Assembly (NCBI GenBank): GCA_028285525.1
Contig: JANQOZ010000007.1
Coordinates: 1 to 64,000, forward strand
Length of the DNA stretch: 64,000 nucleotides
Source of the DNA: Lysobacterales bacterium
Lineage (GTDB): Bacteria > Pseudomonadota > Gammaproteobacteria > Xanthomonadales > SZUA-38
Direction of reading: 5' to 3'
How positions within the stretch are numbered: the stretch's first letter is position 1; each line of letters starts with the position of its first letter. Positions 29,365-38,377 of this stretch are shown here, in pieces. Both the position numbers and the translations under genes were made by a program. The notes under the pieces were generated by a model, which was not told the origin of the DNA, searched no databases, and was given only the letters and a program-made list of their open reading frames with translations.

Positions 29365-29675
29365 ATGTCGCTCGCTTCAGCCAGCTCTACTGAGCCGCCG
29401 TGGATCGTGATCAGTGGACAGATCCGCGCCTTGCCGATCGCGTCCTCGACGTCATTGGCCTCAATGATGCTGTAGCCGCTCGCCGGGTTCGGGCCACCGT
29501 TGTCCACAACGCCATCGACGCTGACCGTGGTGGACGGCCCGACCGGATTGCCGCCGTCGATCACCGCGCTGCCGAGCGAGCCAAACCACTGACCCCAGGC
29601 ATCCATCGCTTCACTTTTTTCCGCTTCCGTTTCTGGATGATCACCGCCGTGGTACACAAAAAGGTATTTGGGCAT
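29361..29675 (-). CDS. YCII-related domain protein
   Basis: MPKYLFVYHGGDHPETEAEKSEAMDAWGQWFGSLGSAVIDGGNP...GYSIIEANDVEDAIGKARICPLI. Confidence 0.8.
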   Translation of the reverse strand: MPKYLFVYHGGDHPETEAEKSEAMDAWGQWFGSLGSAVIDGGNPVGPSTTVSVDGVVDNGGPNPASGYSIIEANDVEDAIGKARICPLITIHGGSVELAEASDM

Positions 29676-29817
29676 AACACATTGCTCCTGAGCTGTTGGG
29701 TGTCGCTGAAGTTCTGCTTTAGCTTGAAATAGAGATTATCAACATGTATTTGGGCAATCATCGGGCATTTTCGCGGGTTTCCCTTGCCTATAATTGTGCA
29801 GTTTCTACAATCATCGG

Positions 29818-31083
29818 ATGTCTGACGCCTACAAATCGCTGAGCGAAGCTCTGGAACGCCTCCGACAGGGTCCAGTGGCCGGCCAGCTCTCCAAAGCGAT
29901 GAAGCAACAGGAGACCCGCGTGCGCCAGGCGTTGGTCGACGCGGTGCTCAGGGACATCCCGGCTTTTTCTACCACCCGCAATCCGCAGATCCGCCAGGAG
30001 CTGACCCAGCATTGTCAGGACCACGTCGCGGAGATGGCCGCTCTGCTGGACGGCCGCGCCGTGGAGGACTTCGGGTTTGTCGACCGCAACGCGCGTCAAC
30101 GCGCCGAGCAGCACTTTCCGCTGGAGGCGATTCTTCACGCCTACCGCTGTGGCCAGCGCGTTTTCACCGCCTGGTTTCGGCAGGCGGGATCTGCTGTCGA
30201 CGTGGATACGCCCTCGCTCGAGGCGATGACCGATCTTGCAATCGAGTACACCGACGGCATCAGCAACGTGTGCACGAGCGCCTACGTCGATCAGGTGCGG
30301 CTGCTGGCCGACCTGGAAAGCGATCGTCGAGGCCAGCTGCTAGACATGCTGCTCCACGGCTACGACGAATCCGACGGACGCGTCGCCAGGGTTCTGGGTG
30401 ATGCGGGCTTTCTGGACCAGCGGCGGGCTTACTGCGTCGTGGTTGCCAGATCCGTCGATCCGGCCGAGATGCTCAACGCGCGTCGGGCGCGACGTCTCGC
30501 CAAGGCGCTTACCGAAGCGTTTACCGCCGATCCGGCGCACTGCCTTGTCGACGTTCGGGACAATCTCGTAGTTGGTCTGCTGTCGGCGCTTCACCGGATG
30601 TCCGGCTGGACGCAGCCGGCCCAATCTCTGGCGGCCGGCGCCGCCGCCAGGCTGGCCACGCTGGGTAACGCGGTACTCGTTGGCACCAGCAGCGATCTGT
30701 TTCATACGGCGAAGATACCCACCGGATTGCGTCAGGCGAAAATGGCGCTGAATCAGGCGAGTGTGGAGCGCCGTGTGCTGCGCTTTGATGAGCTGACGCT
30801 GCGTCAGGTTGCGCTCGATACGGCCAGGGACGAGCTGCGGCCGGTGCTGCCCGACTGGGCGCTGGCGCTGCGCGCGAAGGACGACGATTCAGGAAATGTC
30901 TTAAGCGATACGCTGCGGGCCTACGCGGACGCGAGCATGAATATCCTCAAGGCGGCTGCCGTTCTATCCGTCCACCCGAACACCATTTACGCCAGACTCG
31001 ACAAGGTTCGCGACGTTTCCGGGCTGGAGCCCAAGGCCTTTCACCAGCTCAATGAGCTGCTGATCGCCTGCGACTGCACCTGA
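29818..31083 (+). CDS. PucR/CdaR-type transcriptional regulator
   Basis: C-terminal HTH DTLRAYADASMNILKAAAVLSVHPNTIYARLDKVRDVSGLEPK; GGDEF-like middle domain region; Met at 29818 chosen (MSDAYKSL). Confidence 0.8.
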   Translation: MSDAYKSLSEALERLRQGPVAGQLSKAMKQQETRVRQALVDAVLRDIPAFSTTRNPQIRQELTQHCQDHVAEMAALLDGRAVEDFGFVDRNARQRAEQHFPLEAILHAYRCGQRVFTAWFRQAGSAVDVDTPSLEAMTDLAIEYTDGISNVCTSAYVDQVRLLADLESDRRGQLLDMLLHGYDESDGRVARVLGDAGFLDQRRAYCVVVARSVDPAEMLNARRARRLAKALTEAFTADPAHCLVDVRDNLVVGLLSALHRMSGWTQPAQSLAAGAAARLATLGNAVLVGTSSDLFHTAKIPTGLRQAKMALNQASVERRVLRFDELTLRQVALDTARDELRPVLPDWALALRAKDDDSGNVLSDTLRAYADASMNILKAAAVLSVHPNTIYARLDKVRDVSGLEPKAFHQLNELLIACDCT

Positions 31084-31100
31084 GCAAGCGAAGCATGAAG

Positions 31101-31212
31101 GCATGGGGTCAGAAGCATGGGGTCAGAGTAAAGGGTCAGAGTAATTACTCTGACCCTTTACTCTGACCCCGGCAATTTCTCTGACCTCGGCAATTTTGAC
31201 CCCGGCAATTTC
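31101..31212. repeat. Cluster of GGGTCAGAGTAA and CCGGCAATTT short repeats containing a perfect 52-bp palindrome (31119-31170)
   Basis: GGGGTCAGAGTAAAGGGTCAGAGTAA | TTACTCTGACCCTTTACTCTGACCCC; flanked by GCATGGGGTCAGA and three GGCAATTT copies. Confidence 0.9.
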
Positions 31213-31226
31213 GAGAGCCGTGCACC

Positions 31227-31275
31227 CAAAAAAAGAAAAACCGCCCTAGCTGCCGTCCATAGCGGCTAAGGCGGT
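31227..31275 (-). terminator. Rho-independent terminator for the EAL gene (minus strand)
   Basis: Minus strand ACCGCCTTAGCCGC...GCAGCTAGGGCGGT hairpin followed by TTTTTCTTTTTTT. Confidence 0.8.
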
Positions 31276-31349
31276 AAGCGTCGATGACAACAGTTCATCG
31301 GCTTGACCGGCCTATCCTTGAGCCGACAGGAGTGTTGTGATTCGGGCGC

Positions 31350-32201
31350 CTAGCCGAGCACCAGGCTTGCCGGCCACTGCACCTCGTCGCTGAGAAAACT
31401 CATGAGCGATTCGGCCTGCATGGGCATGGCGTAGCCAAACCCCTGCCCCCAGCGAAAGCCGAGAGTCTTGAGCGTCTGCTCCTGGTCGATGGTTTCGATG
31501 CCTTCGGCAATCACCTCGAGACCGAGCCGGGACGCCAGGGCCAGCACACCTTCGAGCATGCCGAGCCGAACTTCCGAGTTACCCGTGTCCTGCAGCACCA
31601 GCCGGTCGATCTTGATGGCGCTGAATGGCAGGTCGCGAAGCGAAGCCGCGCAGGCGTAGCCGACGCCAAAGTCGTCGAGCACCACTCGTGATCCTCGGCT
31701 GGCCAGCTTGACGAGCTGGCTGGCGCCAGCGCTGGCCGCAGAAAAACCCTGGCGCTCGGTCAATTCAAACTCAATGTCGCCGTGCGACAGACCGCGTTTG
31801 CTTAGCTCTTCGGTGACGAAGTCGGCCAGCGTGCAGTCCAGGTTGAGCTGATTGGCTGCCAGGTTTACGGCAACCCGGATTCCCGGCAGCTGTCGGCTGC
31901 GCAGCGCCTTCAGGTCTTCGCAGGCCCGGGCGATCACGGCCCGGCCAAACTCGACGATTAGGTTGTGATGCTCCAGCTCATCGATGAAGCGATCCGGGTA
32001 GACCAGCTCACCGTTGCGGTCGCGCAGCCTTGCCAGCGCCTCGGCGGCCACCGTGCGGCCGCTGTTCAGGCAGTACTGGGGCTGGTAGTGGAGCTCCATG
32101 CGGCCCTCCCTCAGAGCCGCACGAACCTCCTCAACGCTGTACCGGTTGGCGCAATCAGGCTTTGCCGGTCGAATGGGAACTACCTTGTTTGCGTGTGTCA
32201 T
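31350..32201 (-). CDS. EAL-domain cyclic-di-GMP phosphodiesterase
   Basis: LHYQPQYCLNSGRTVAAEALARLRD, VAVNLAANQL, FELTERQ, LDDFGVGYACAASLRDLPFSAIKIDRLVL. Confidence 0.88.
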   Translation of the reverse strand: MTHANKVVPIRPAKPDCANRYSVEEVRAALREGRMELHYQPQYCLNSGRTVAAEALARLRDRNGELVYPDRFIDELEHHNLIVEFGRAVIARACEDLKALRSRQLPGIRVAVNLAANQLNLDCTLADFVTEELSKRGLSHGDIEFELTERQGFSAASAGASQLVKLASRGSRVVLDDFGVGYACAASLRDLPFSAIKIDRLVLQDTGNSEVRLGMLEGVLALASRLGLEVIAEGIETIDQEQTLKTLGFRWGQGFGYAMPMQAESLMSFLSDEVQWPASLVLG

Positions 32202-32228
32202 GGCTACTCTCCTTGTAGCTCGCGCCGC

Positions 32229-33878
32229 TTATTCCTGCTCGACCCAGCTGTTGACGCTGGTGGTCTCGGTCAGACCGTTGGCCCACAGGTAGCCGTTCGC
32301 CCAGAGATAGCCGTTGGCCCAGAGGTAGCCGTTGGCCCACAGATAGCCGTTGGCCCACAGGTAGCCATTGGCGGCTGCTTCGCTGTCCTTCCACTTATAG
32401 CCATTGGCCCACAGGTAGCCGTTCGCCCACAGATAACCGTCAACGCCTTCGATGTAGAAGTCGCCGTCCTCATTCTGGCGAGCCAGACCACCGAAGTGGG
32501 CGGTGCCCGCCAGGTCAGCAGAGACATCGAGGCCTACGTTGGCGCAGCCGATTTCAGTGCTCAGCACCGCTTCGGCCGCATTTACCATGCCCGCACCCTG
32601 CTGGAAGATGCTGTAGGCCAGGTCGCCGCCGGGCTTGCGCGCGGCCTGAGCGCTGGCTAGCAGCCGGCACTTCACGTCGTCGGGCGTCAGGCTCGGATCG
32701 TAGTCCAGCATCAACGCGACAACCCCGGATACCACCGCTGCGGATTGCGAGGTTCCTGAAATGTTGTAGTACCCAGACTCACCGGCGCGCGATTCTGGAT
32801 AATTGGTTGCGAGGTAAGAATTGCGATCCATCTGGCCGAGCATATGACCGCCGGGTGCTACAACGTCAGGCTTTACAAAACCTTCGTAGGTGGGACCTGC
32901 GGCCGAGAAACTGGCTAGTAAATCGTCAGTGGGGTTGTTGGTGAAGTTGTCGGTCATGGCGCCGACCGTGATGACGTAGGGCACGTTACCCGGCACGCCG
33001 ATCGTCATCGCTTCCGGACCGTCGTTGCCGGCGGAGGCCACCACCACGATGCCGGCTTCCCAGGCCGCCATCACCGCCTGGTTCAGCGGATCGTCCCAGT
33101 AGTGAGAGCGCGGCTCAGCGGAGAAAGACAGGTTCAGCACGCGGATGTCGTGCACCTGCTGGTTCTGGACGATCCAATCGATGCCGCGGATCACGTCCGC
33201 GTAGGTGCCGGTGCCGTCGTCACCAAACGCTTTGACCATCACCAGATTCGACTCTGGCGCGATCCCGTTGGACCAGCGGCCATCTTCCTCACCCGAGCCG
33301 CTGCCCATCACCGTGGCGACGTGGCTGCCGTGACCGTAGGAATCCCTCACCACGTCCAGGGTGCCCGCCGTATCGGTGATCGCGTTGTAGCCGACGGTTA
33401 CTCTTGAGCGGCCGTCCTCACCCGGGCCCCAGCGCAGTGAATCCAATTTTTTGGCGCCCGTATCAATCATTGCCACGGTGACACCGCGGCCGGTAACACC
33501 CGAGCTGTGCAGGGCGCTGGCGTCCACCACGCGAGGGGCGCCAGCTTGCTTGCCCTCGTATTCATTTCGGTCTGCGACTTCGACCTTGTTGTCGTGCATC
33601 AGGCGGACGCCGGGGAAGCGGGCCTTCAGCTCCGCGATTTCCGAGTCGGTCATCTCAGCGCCGACGCTCTTGATGATCCCCAACTCGTGGGTGATCTCAC
33701 CGCCGACGGTCGTGACCGCGGTAACCACCTGCTCCAGCGAGGCGCCCTGGACGATGACGTCACGGGCCACCTCCGGCCCGGCACCCGGCGACTGGGTGAG
33801 GGTGATGCCAGCGGCAACGACCCCAACGAGGGCAGTGGCGGCCAGTGCTTTCTTGATGCTTTTGCTCAGTGATTTCAT
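32229..33878 (-). CDS. Secreted S8 (subtilisin-like) serine peptidase with YLWANG tandem-repeat C-terminus
   Basis: Asp VTVAMIDTGAKKLDSL, His SYGHGSHVATVMG, Ser SGTSQSAAVVSGVVALML; signal peptide MKSLSKSIKKALAATALVGVVAAG; ORF extends upstream to 33968 but 33878 ATG precedes the signal peptide. Confidence 0.92.
   Translation of the reverse strand: MKSLSKSIKKALAATALVGVVAAGITLTQSPGAGPEVARDVIVQGASLEQVVTAVTTVGGEITHELGIIKSVGAEMTDSEIAELKARFPGVRLMHDNKVEVADRNEYEGKQAGAPRVVDASALHSSGVTGRGVTVAMIDTGAKKLDSLRWGPGEDGRSRVTVGYNAITDTAGTLDVVRDSYGHGSHVATVMGSGSGEEDGRWSNGIAPESNLVMVKAFGDDGTGTYADVIRGIDWIVQNQQVHDIRVLNLSFSAEPRSHYWDDPLNQAVMAAWEAGIVVVASAGNDGPEAMTIGVPGNVPYVITVGAMTDNFTNNPTDDLLASFSAAGPTYEGFVKPDVVAPGGHMLGQMDRNSYLATNYPESRAGESGYYNISGTSQSAAVVSGVVALMLDYDPSLTPDDVKCRLLASAQAARKPGGDLAYSIFQQGAGMVNAAEAVLSTEIGCANVGLDVSADLAGTAHFGGLARQNEDGDFYIEGVDGYLWANGYLWANGYKWKDSEAAANGYLWANGYLWANGYLWANGYLWANGYLWANGLTETTSVNSWVEQE
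32274..32435 (-). repeat. 18-bp tandem repeat, nine units, encoding seven YLWANG plus two diverged hexapeptides
   Basis: Plus-strand unit (a/g)ccgttggcccacaggta; protein YLWANG YLWANG YKWKDS EAAANG (YLWANG)x5. Confidence 0.95.
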
Positions 33879-34095
33879 GTCAAACAGTCCGTTGTGTGAA
33901 TCGATGGCCCCTATGGAGCAAGCACTGTGCCAACATGAGTTGTGGGGGAGAGAATTGCGATAAAACAATAAATATCAATGATTTAAAGAAAAAGGAATCG
34001 ACTTGCGTGCGGCCCGTCTCGCGATCTGTTGAACGCAATAATCGGGGCTAAGCGAAAAAAACGGTGTGCATACGCAAAATTTTGGTGTGGAAGCG

Positions 34096-34125
34096 CCGTT
34101 AATAGACCTTTAGCGGTATTAACGG
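34096..34125. promoter_or_regulatory. Inverted repeat in the divergent intergenic region upstream of a TonB-dependent receptor
   Basis: CCGTTAATA - 12 nt - TATTAACGG, perfect 9-bp arms, about two helical turns centre to centre. Confidence 0.35.
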
Positions 34126-34200
34126 TGTATCGAGTAGCGTATCCTCGCTGCCCAGAAAATCGCCACGAACCGAGAATTCAAGCCTAAGCCCACGATTTAT

Positions 34201-36333
34201 ATGATCTCGCCGACCCACAGCAGCCCCACAAAACAACCAGCGAGATGGTCTCCTGGATTGTCTGCTTTGGCGCTCACAATGCTTTTTGCCGCAGAAACTT
34301 CTCTCGCAAAGCCGCAAAACGATGCAAGCGTAAACGTGGGCGGTACGGACGTGCTCCAGGGACAGCAGGTTTGTGACGGGGCGTCCTGTACTGTGACCTA
34401 CCAGGCCGCGTTCTTCACGCGCTATGCCCCCGTCACGGCGCTCGACATGGTTCAGAACGTCCCCGGCTTCTCGCTGGACGATGGCGACGGCTCCCGGGGT
34501 TTTGCCGGCAGCGCCGGCAACGTGCTGCTCGACGGGAAGCGCGTTTCATCGAAAAGCGAAGAGCCCTCGGACGTCTTGCTGCGTATCCCGGCGTCACGGA
34601 TTGAACGGATCGAGGTGATCCGCGGACAAACCGGCGGCACCGACCTGCGCGGCCAGACAGTCATCGCCAACGTCATCCGCCGGAGCGGCGGAACGTCCGG
34701 CGCGTGGACCCTCGGCGGCAACGCCTTTGAGGACGACAACGTCGGCTTCCCCTTTGGGCGCGTGTCGGCCGCAACAGAGCTGGGGCGGGCCAGCGTCAAC
34801 ATCGGCGTGGAAGCCAGTCATTACCTGCGCGTGCGCAACAGAGATGAACGGGTGCTCGGGCCTGTCGGCGACCTGCTGGAGACCCGCGATGAAATTTTCC
34901 GGGAAACAGGCACCCGGGGCACGTTCACGCTGCAAAGCCGAATGCCGGTGGGCGACGCAACGCTCCGCTTGAACGCAAGCTACACCGCTTTCGACGAAGA
35001 CGGCGGCGAAACATCCATAAGGACTCCCGAAGGAGACTCAAGTTTTGTGCTGTTTCAGGGCGATACCGATGAAGGTGACACGCTCGAGCTTGGCCTCGAC
35101 GGGGAGCGGCCGCTGTCCGCTTCGCTCGACGGAAAGCTGATCGGCATCTATCGGCGGACCAATTTCACCGAAATGGGCTCACTCGTCCTTCGTGACCAGA
35201 ACCTCACCAACAGCGCCACCTTGTTTGATTCGGTGGAAACCGAGTCGATTCTGCGCCTGGAATTTGACTACGGCGGCCTTGACGGGCATCTGATCGAGGC
35301 GGCGGTCGAAGGCGCCGTCAATCGGCTGGAAAGTGAGTTTGAGCTGCGACGGAACGTGGACGGATCGCTGGTTGTCCAGGACGTGCCCGGCGCGGTGACC
35401 GAGATCGAAGAAGAACGCACGGACCTGACGCTGTCCGACAGTTTTGCGCTTGGGCCCGTGGCCGTCGACCTGATTCTGGCGGCGGAGTTTTCGACTATCA
35501 CCCAGACCGGCGGCTTTGCCGACGAGCGAGATTTCACCTTCTTCAAGCCCGGGATGATTCTGACCTATGCGCCCAGCGAAGCGCTCCAATACCGCGTTAA
35601 CGCGCAGCGCGAGGTCGGGCAGCTGAATTTCAACGACTTTGCCAGCGCCGCTGACCTCGGAGACGTCGAGCTGTCGCTCGGCAACCCGGCGCTGGCTCCC
35701 GAGACCACGGTGGCCCTGCAGGCGTCGCTGGAGCGACGTTTTGGAGAGCTGGGGGTGATGACGCTGACGGCATTTCACGACGACATCTCAGACGTGCAGG
35801 ACCTCCTGCCGCTGGAGGGGGTCCTGGAGGTTCCGGGCAATATCGGTGATGGCACCCGGTCAGGGTTGAACGCAACCGCAACGCTACCTCTGGATGCGCT
35901 TGGCGTGTCCAACGGCCGCCTGGACCTTTCAGGCGAGTGGCAAACGTCATCCGTGACCGATCCGCTCACCGGCGAGGACCGGCGCCTTTCTGGGGAGCGT
36001 CGCTGGCGGGCTGACATCGCCTTTCGTCAGGACCTCACGGCCCGTAAATTCGCCTGGGGTGGCGACATATCTTTTTTCGACGACGCGCCTCAGTTTGGCC
36101 TGGATGAGCGCGACAACTTCCAAAACGGCGTTGACCTGGATGCGTTTATCGAAACGCGGGCCGTCGGCGCGCTGCGCATACGCCTGGGTTTTGAAAACAT
36201 CCTGGGCAACGGCACGGAACGCCGGCGAGAGGTCTTCGATGGCCCAAGAAGCGAGGGCGTGCGGGCCTTTACCGAAACGCGCGACGGCACCAACCCGCGC
36301 CAGGTGTTTCTGGACATCAGCGGGACGTTCTAG
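34201..36333 (+). CDS. TonB-dependent receptor
   Basis: Plug-domain TALDMVQNVPGFSLDDGDGSRGFAGSAGNVLLDGKRVSSKSEEPSDVLLRIPASRIERIEVIRGQTGGTDLRGQTVIANVIRR; barrel with C-terminal FLDISGTF. Confidence 0.85.
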   Translation: MISPTHSSPTKQPARWSPGLSALALTMLFAAETSLAKPQNDASVNVGGTDVLQGQQVCDGASCTVTYQAAFFTRYAPVTALDMVQNVPGFSLDDGDGSRGFAGSAGNVLLDGKRVSSKSEEPSDVLLRIPASRIERIEVIRGQTGGTDLRGQTVIANVIRRSGGTSGAWTLGGNAFEDDNVGFPFGRVSAATELGRASVNIGVEASHYLRVRNRDERVLGPVGDLLETRDEIFRETGTRGTFTLQSRMPVGDATLRLNASYTAFDEDGGETSIRTPEGDSSFVLFQGDTDEGDTLELGLDGERPLSASLDGKLIGIYRRTNFTEMGSLVLRDQNLTNSATLFDSVETESILRLEFDYGGLDGHLIEAAVEGAVNRLESEFELRRNVDGSLVVQDVPGAVTEIEEERTDLTLSDSFALGPVAVDLILAAEFSTITQTGGFADERDFTFFKPGMILTYAPSEALQYRVNAQREVGQLNFNDFASAADLGDVELSLGNPALAPETTVALQASLERRFGELGVMTLTAFHDDISDVQDLLPLEGVLEVPGNIGDGTRSGLNATATLPLDALGVSNGRLDLSGEWQTSSVTDPLTGEDRRLSGERRWRADIAFRQDLTARKFAWGGDISFFDDAPQFGLDERDNFQNGVDLDAFIETRAVGALRIRLGFENILGNGTERRREVFDGPRSEGVRAFTETRDGTNPRQVFLDISGTF

Positions 36334-36354
36334 TGGGCCTTAGTCCACCGCCGC

Positions 36355-36954
36355 TCACGTTGCGGTGAGCGCCGCCGGCGAAAACAAGACTCCAAAAAGC
36401 TGGCACCAGATCACCACGCTGCCGTACTCGCTGACGTTTACATCGGACGGCACCTCGTAATTCTGGTTGCCCACGTTCCCCTTCAGCGTGCCAAGACTGA
36501 CGTATCCGTCCTCTTCGACGTGAGCGGCGGTCGTCGGGTTCGGGTGCTTGGCCAGGTACACGTAGAGCGCGGGACCATTGGTGGTACGGAAGTCTTCGAA
36601 GCGAACAATGTGCCGACCGTCGGGCAAGGCGTAAAGATTGGCGACACCTTCCCCCTGGTGAATCGAGTCAGCGTCGACAAACATGCCGCTGGCAATAACG
36701 CGGGGCGATTCCGCCGGCATGGCCTCAGCCGTAGACCGGTCGGCCATGCCGGCCGCTGCGGCCATGATGTCGGCTTTCATCGCCATTCGCTTTTCTTCCG
36801 GCATCGCCATGACGCCGCCCATGTCGAACGAGCCGTCCTCGAGGACGAAGGTGAGCGGCTCATCCACCGCCTCGTCGATGAACAGCGGAGAGATAAAAAA
36901 CCAGCCGGCGGCAAAGCCAGCGATGACAACAACGGCGACAACGGCATTTTTCAT
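36355..36954 (-). CDS. DM13-domain protein, membrane-anchored
   Basis: ASGMFVDADSIHQGEGVANLYALPDGRHIVRFEDFRTTNGPALYVYLAKHPNP...YEVPSDVNVSEYGSVVIWCQLFGVLFSPA. Confidence 0.88.
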   Translation of the reverse strand: MKNAVVAVVVIAGFAAGWFFISPLFIDEAVDEPLTFVLEDGSFDMGGVMAMPEEKRMAMKADIMAAAAGMADRSTAEAMPAESPRVIASGMFVDADSIHQGEGVANLYALPDGRHIVRFEDFRTTNGPALYVYLAKHPNPTTAAHVEEDGYVSLGTLKGNVGNQNYEVPSDVNVSEYGSVVIWCQLFGVLFSPAALTAT

Positions 36955-37001
36955 CGTGTTTTCCTAAGGAGTGCGACTACCTGCGTAAGGCTTACTAAGT
37001 A

Positions 37002-37538
37002 CTAGACGGCATGGGGAAACAGGCTGTTGGTGTAAGGCATGAGCGCCAGCATCATGGTGTCAGCATAAACGCTTTCCCGGGTCATCAGCCCGTCCGTCAG
37101 CAGGCCAAACGCGCCGCCACCCTGCTTGCTGTTGAGCGTCGAAAAGACACGATCGTTCGCCTCACCCAGCTCCATACCCTGATCGATCAGCTCGGCGATC
37201 GCCGGAGGCAGCGGCAGGCTGGCGCTGCGCGCCTGGCTCGACCGGCTGTCGGAACCTTCAACGTGCATCCAGGCAAACGCCAGCAGCTGCGATCCGATTG
37301 TTTCGATACCGCCCTCGACGCCCACCCAGAAATCCGCCCCGGGCTGGGCTTTTCTGGCCGCCGCGGCGCGACCGGCAGCGCCGGCGCGAGTTTCCTGGTC
37401 ACCGACCGGCTGCTCTGCGACGCCTGACGGCACGCTGATCCCACCGATCTCAACAGCCGTATCGGGAAACAGCGCCTCAAACGCGGTTCGCGCCGCTGCG
37501 ACCTTAACCGGATTTTTCGAAGCCACAACCACTCGCAC
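37002..37538 (-). CDS. yjjX: Inosine/xanthosine triphosphatase (DUF84/YjjX family)
   Basis: VRVVVASKNPVKVAAARTAFEALFPDTAVEIGGISVPSGVAEQPVGDQETRAGAAGRA; probable GTG start at 37538 (ORF extends to 37829 but would overlap the next gene). Confidence 0.8.
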   Translation of the reverse strand: MRVVVASKNPVKVAAARTAFEALFPDTAVEIGGISVPSGVAEQPVGDQETRAGAAGRAAAARKAQPGADFWVGVEGGIETIGSQLLAFAWMHVEGSDSRSSQARSASLPLPPAIAELIDQGMELGEANDRVFSTLNSKQGGGAFGLLTDGLMTRESVYADTMMLALMPYTNSLFPHAV

Positions 37539-37674
37539 GTTCAATGCTCCGTTTGCTGCAGCACCGATTGTATCGCTAGACGGATAGCGTCGGAGCGAAT
37601 CCGGCACACGCAGCCAGCGGACTGTTGATGTGCCAAGATGCTGACCTCTGAACGTTCTGACGAAGGGTTCGGGC

Positions 37675-38352
37675 TTGGCGAATCGAATATGGCTCTGGTG
37701 GAGCAGCGGCAAAGACAGCGCCTGGGCGCTGCGGACCCTGAACCAGGATCCCGCCCAGCAGGTGGAAGCGCTGGTGACCTCCATCAACGCCGACGCCGAC
37801 CGCGTAGCGATGCACGCCGTCCGGCGCACGCTGCTGGAGGCCCAGGGTGAAGCGCTGGGCCTTCCTGTTGTCGTCGCCGAAATCCCTTACCCCTGCCCGA
37901 ACGGCGCCTACGAGGCCGCGGCCGCGCGCGTGATTGCACAGGCCGAGGCCGCGGGCGTCACCCACATGGCGTTTGGTGATCTGTTCCTGGAAGACATTCG
38001 GGCCTACAGAGAAACCCTGCTGGCCGAATCGCAGATCGAGCCCATCTTCCCGCTGTGGCAACGCAACACCAAAGACCTGGCGACCGAGATGATCGAGGGC
38101 GGTCTCGAAGCGTTCCTGACCTGCGTTGACCCCAAAGCGCTCGACCCCAAGCTGGCGGGCCGTCGCTTCGATCACCAGCTGCTGGAGGAACTGCCGGCGA
38201 GCGTTGACCCCTGCGGCGAAAACGGCGAGTTCCACACCTTCGTGACCCGGTCACCCGACTTCTCTGTCGACGTGCCCGTCAGCGTCGGCGAACGCGTTGA
38301 GCGGGACGGGTTCTGGTTTGCGGACCTGAAGCCGAAGCCCGGCGCACAATAG
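37675..38352 (+). CDS. Adenine-nucleotide alpha-hydrolase / Dph6-like ATP pyrophosphatase
   Basis: LWWSSGKDSAWAL PP-loop; GDLFLEDIRAYRETLLA; PLWQRNT; HTFVTRSPDF. Confidence 0.82.
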   Translation: MANRIWLWWSSGKDSAWALRTLNQDPAQQVEALVTSINADADRVAMHAVRRTLLEAQGEALGLPVVVAEIPYPCPNGAYEAAAARVIAQAEAAGVTHMAFGDLFLEDIRAYRETLLAESQIEPIFPLWQRNTKDLATEMIEGGLEAFLTCVDPKALDPKLAGRRFDHQLLEELPASVDPCGENGEFHTFVTRSPDFSVDVPVSVGERVERDGFWFADLKPKPGAQ

Positions 38353-38377
38353 CGCCGGGAGCGGTTGGTTCCCAGGC

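Noticed and set aside
31101-31212. CRISPR-like array
   Set aside because: Repeats are short, irregular and inverted with no uniform spacers and no cas genes nearby; fits REP-like elements better.
32274-32435. CRISPR or minisatellite of non-coding nature
   Set aside because: Contiguous 18-bp units in frame within the subtilase gene, no spacers; it is coding repeat expansion.
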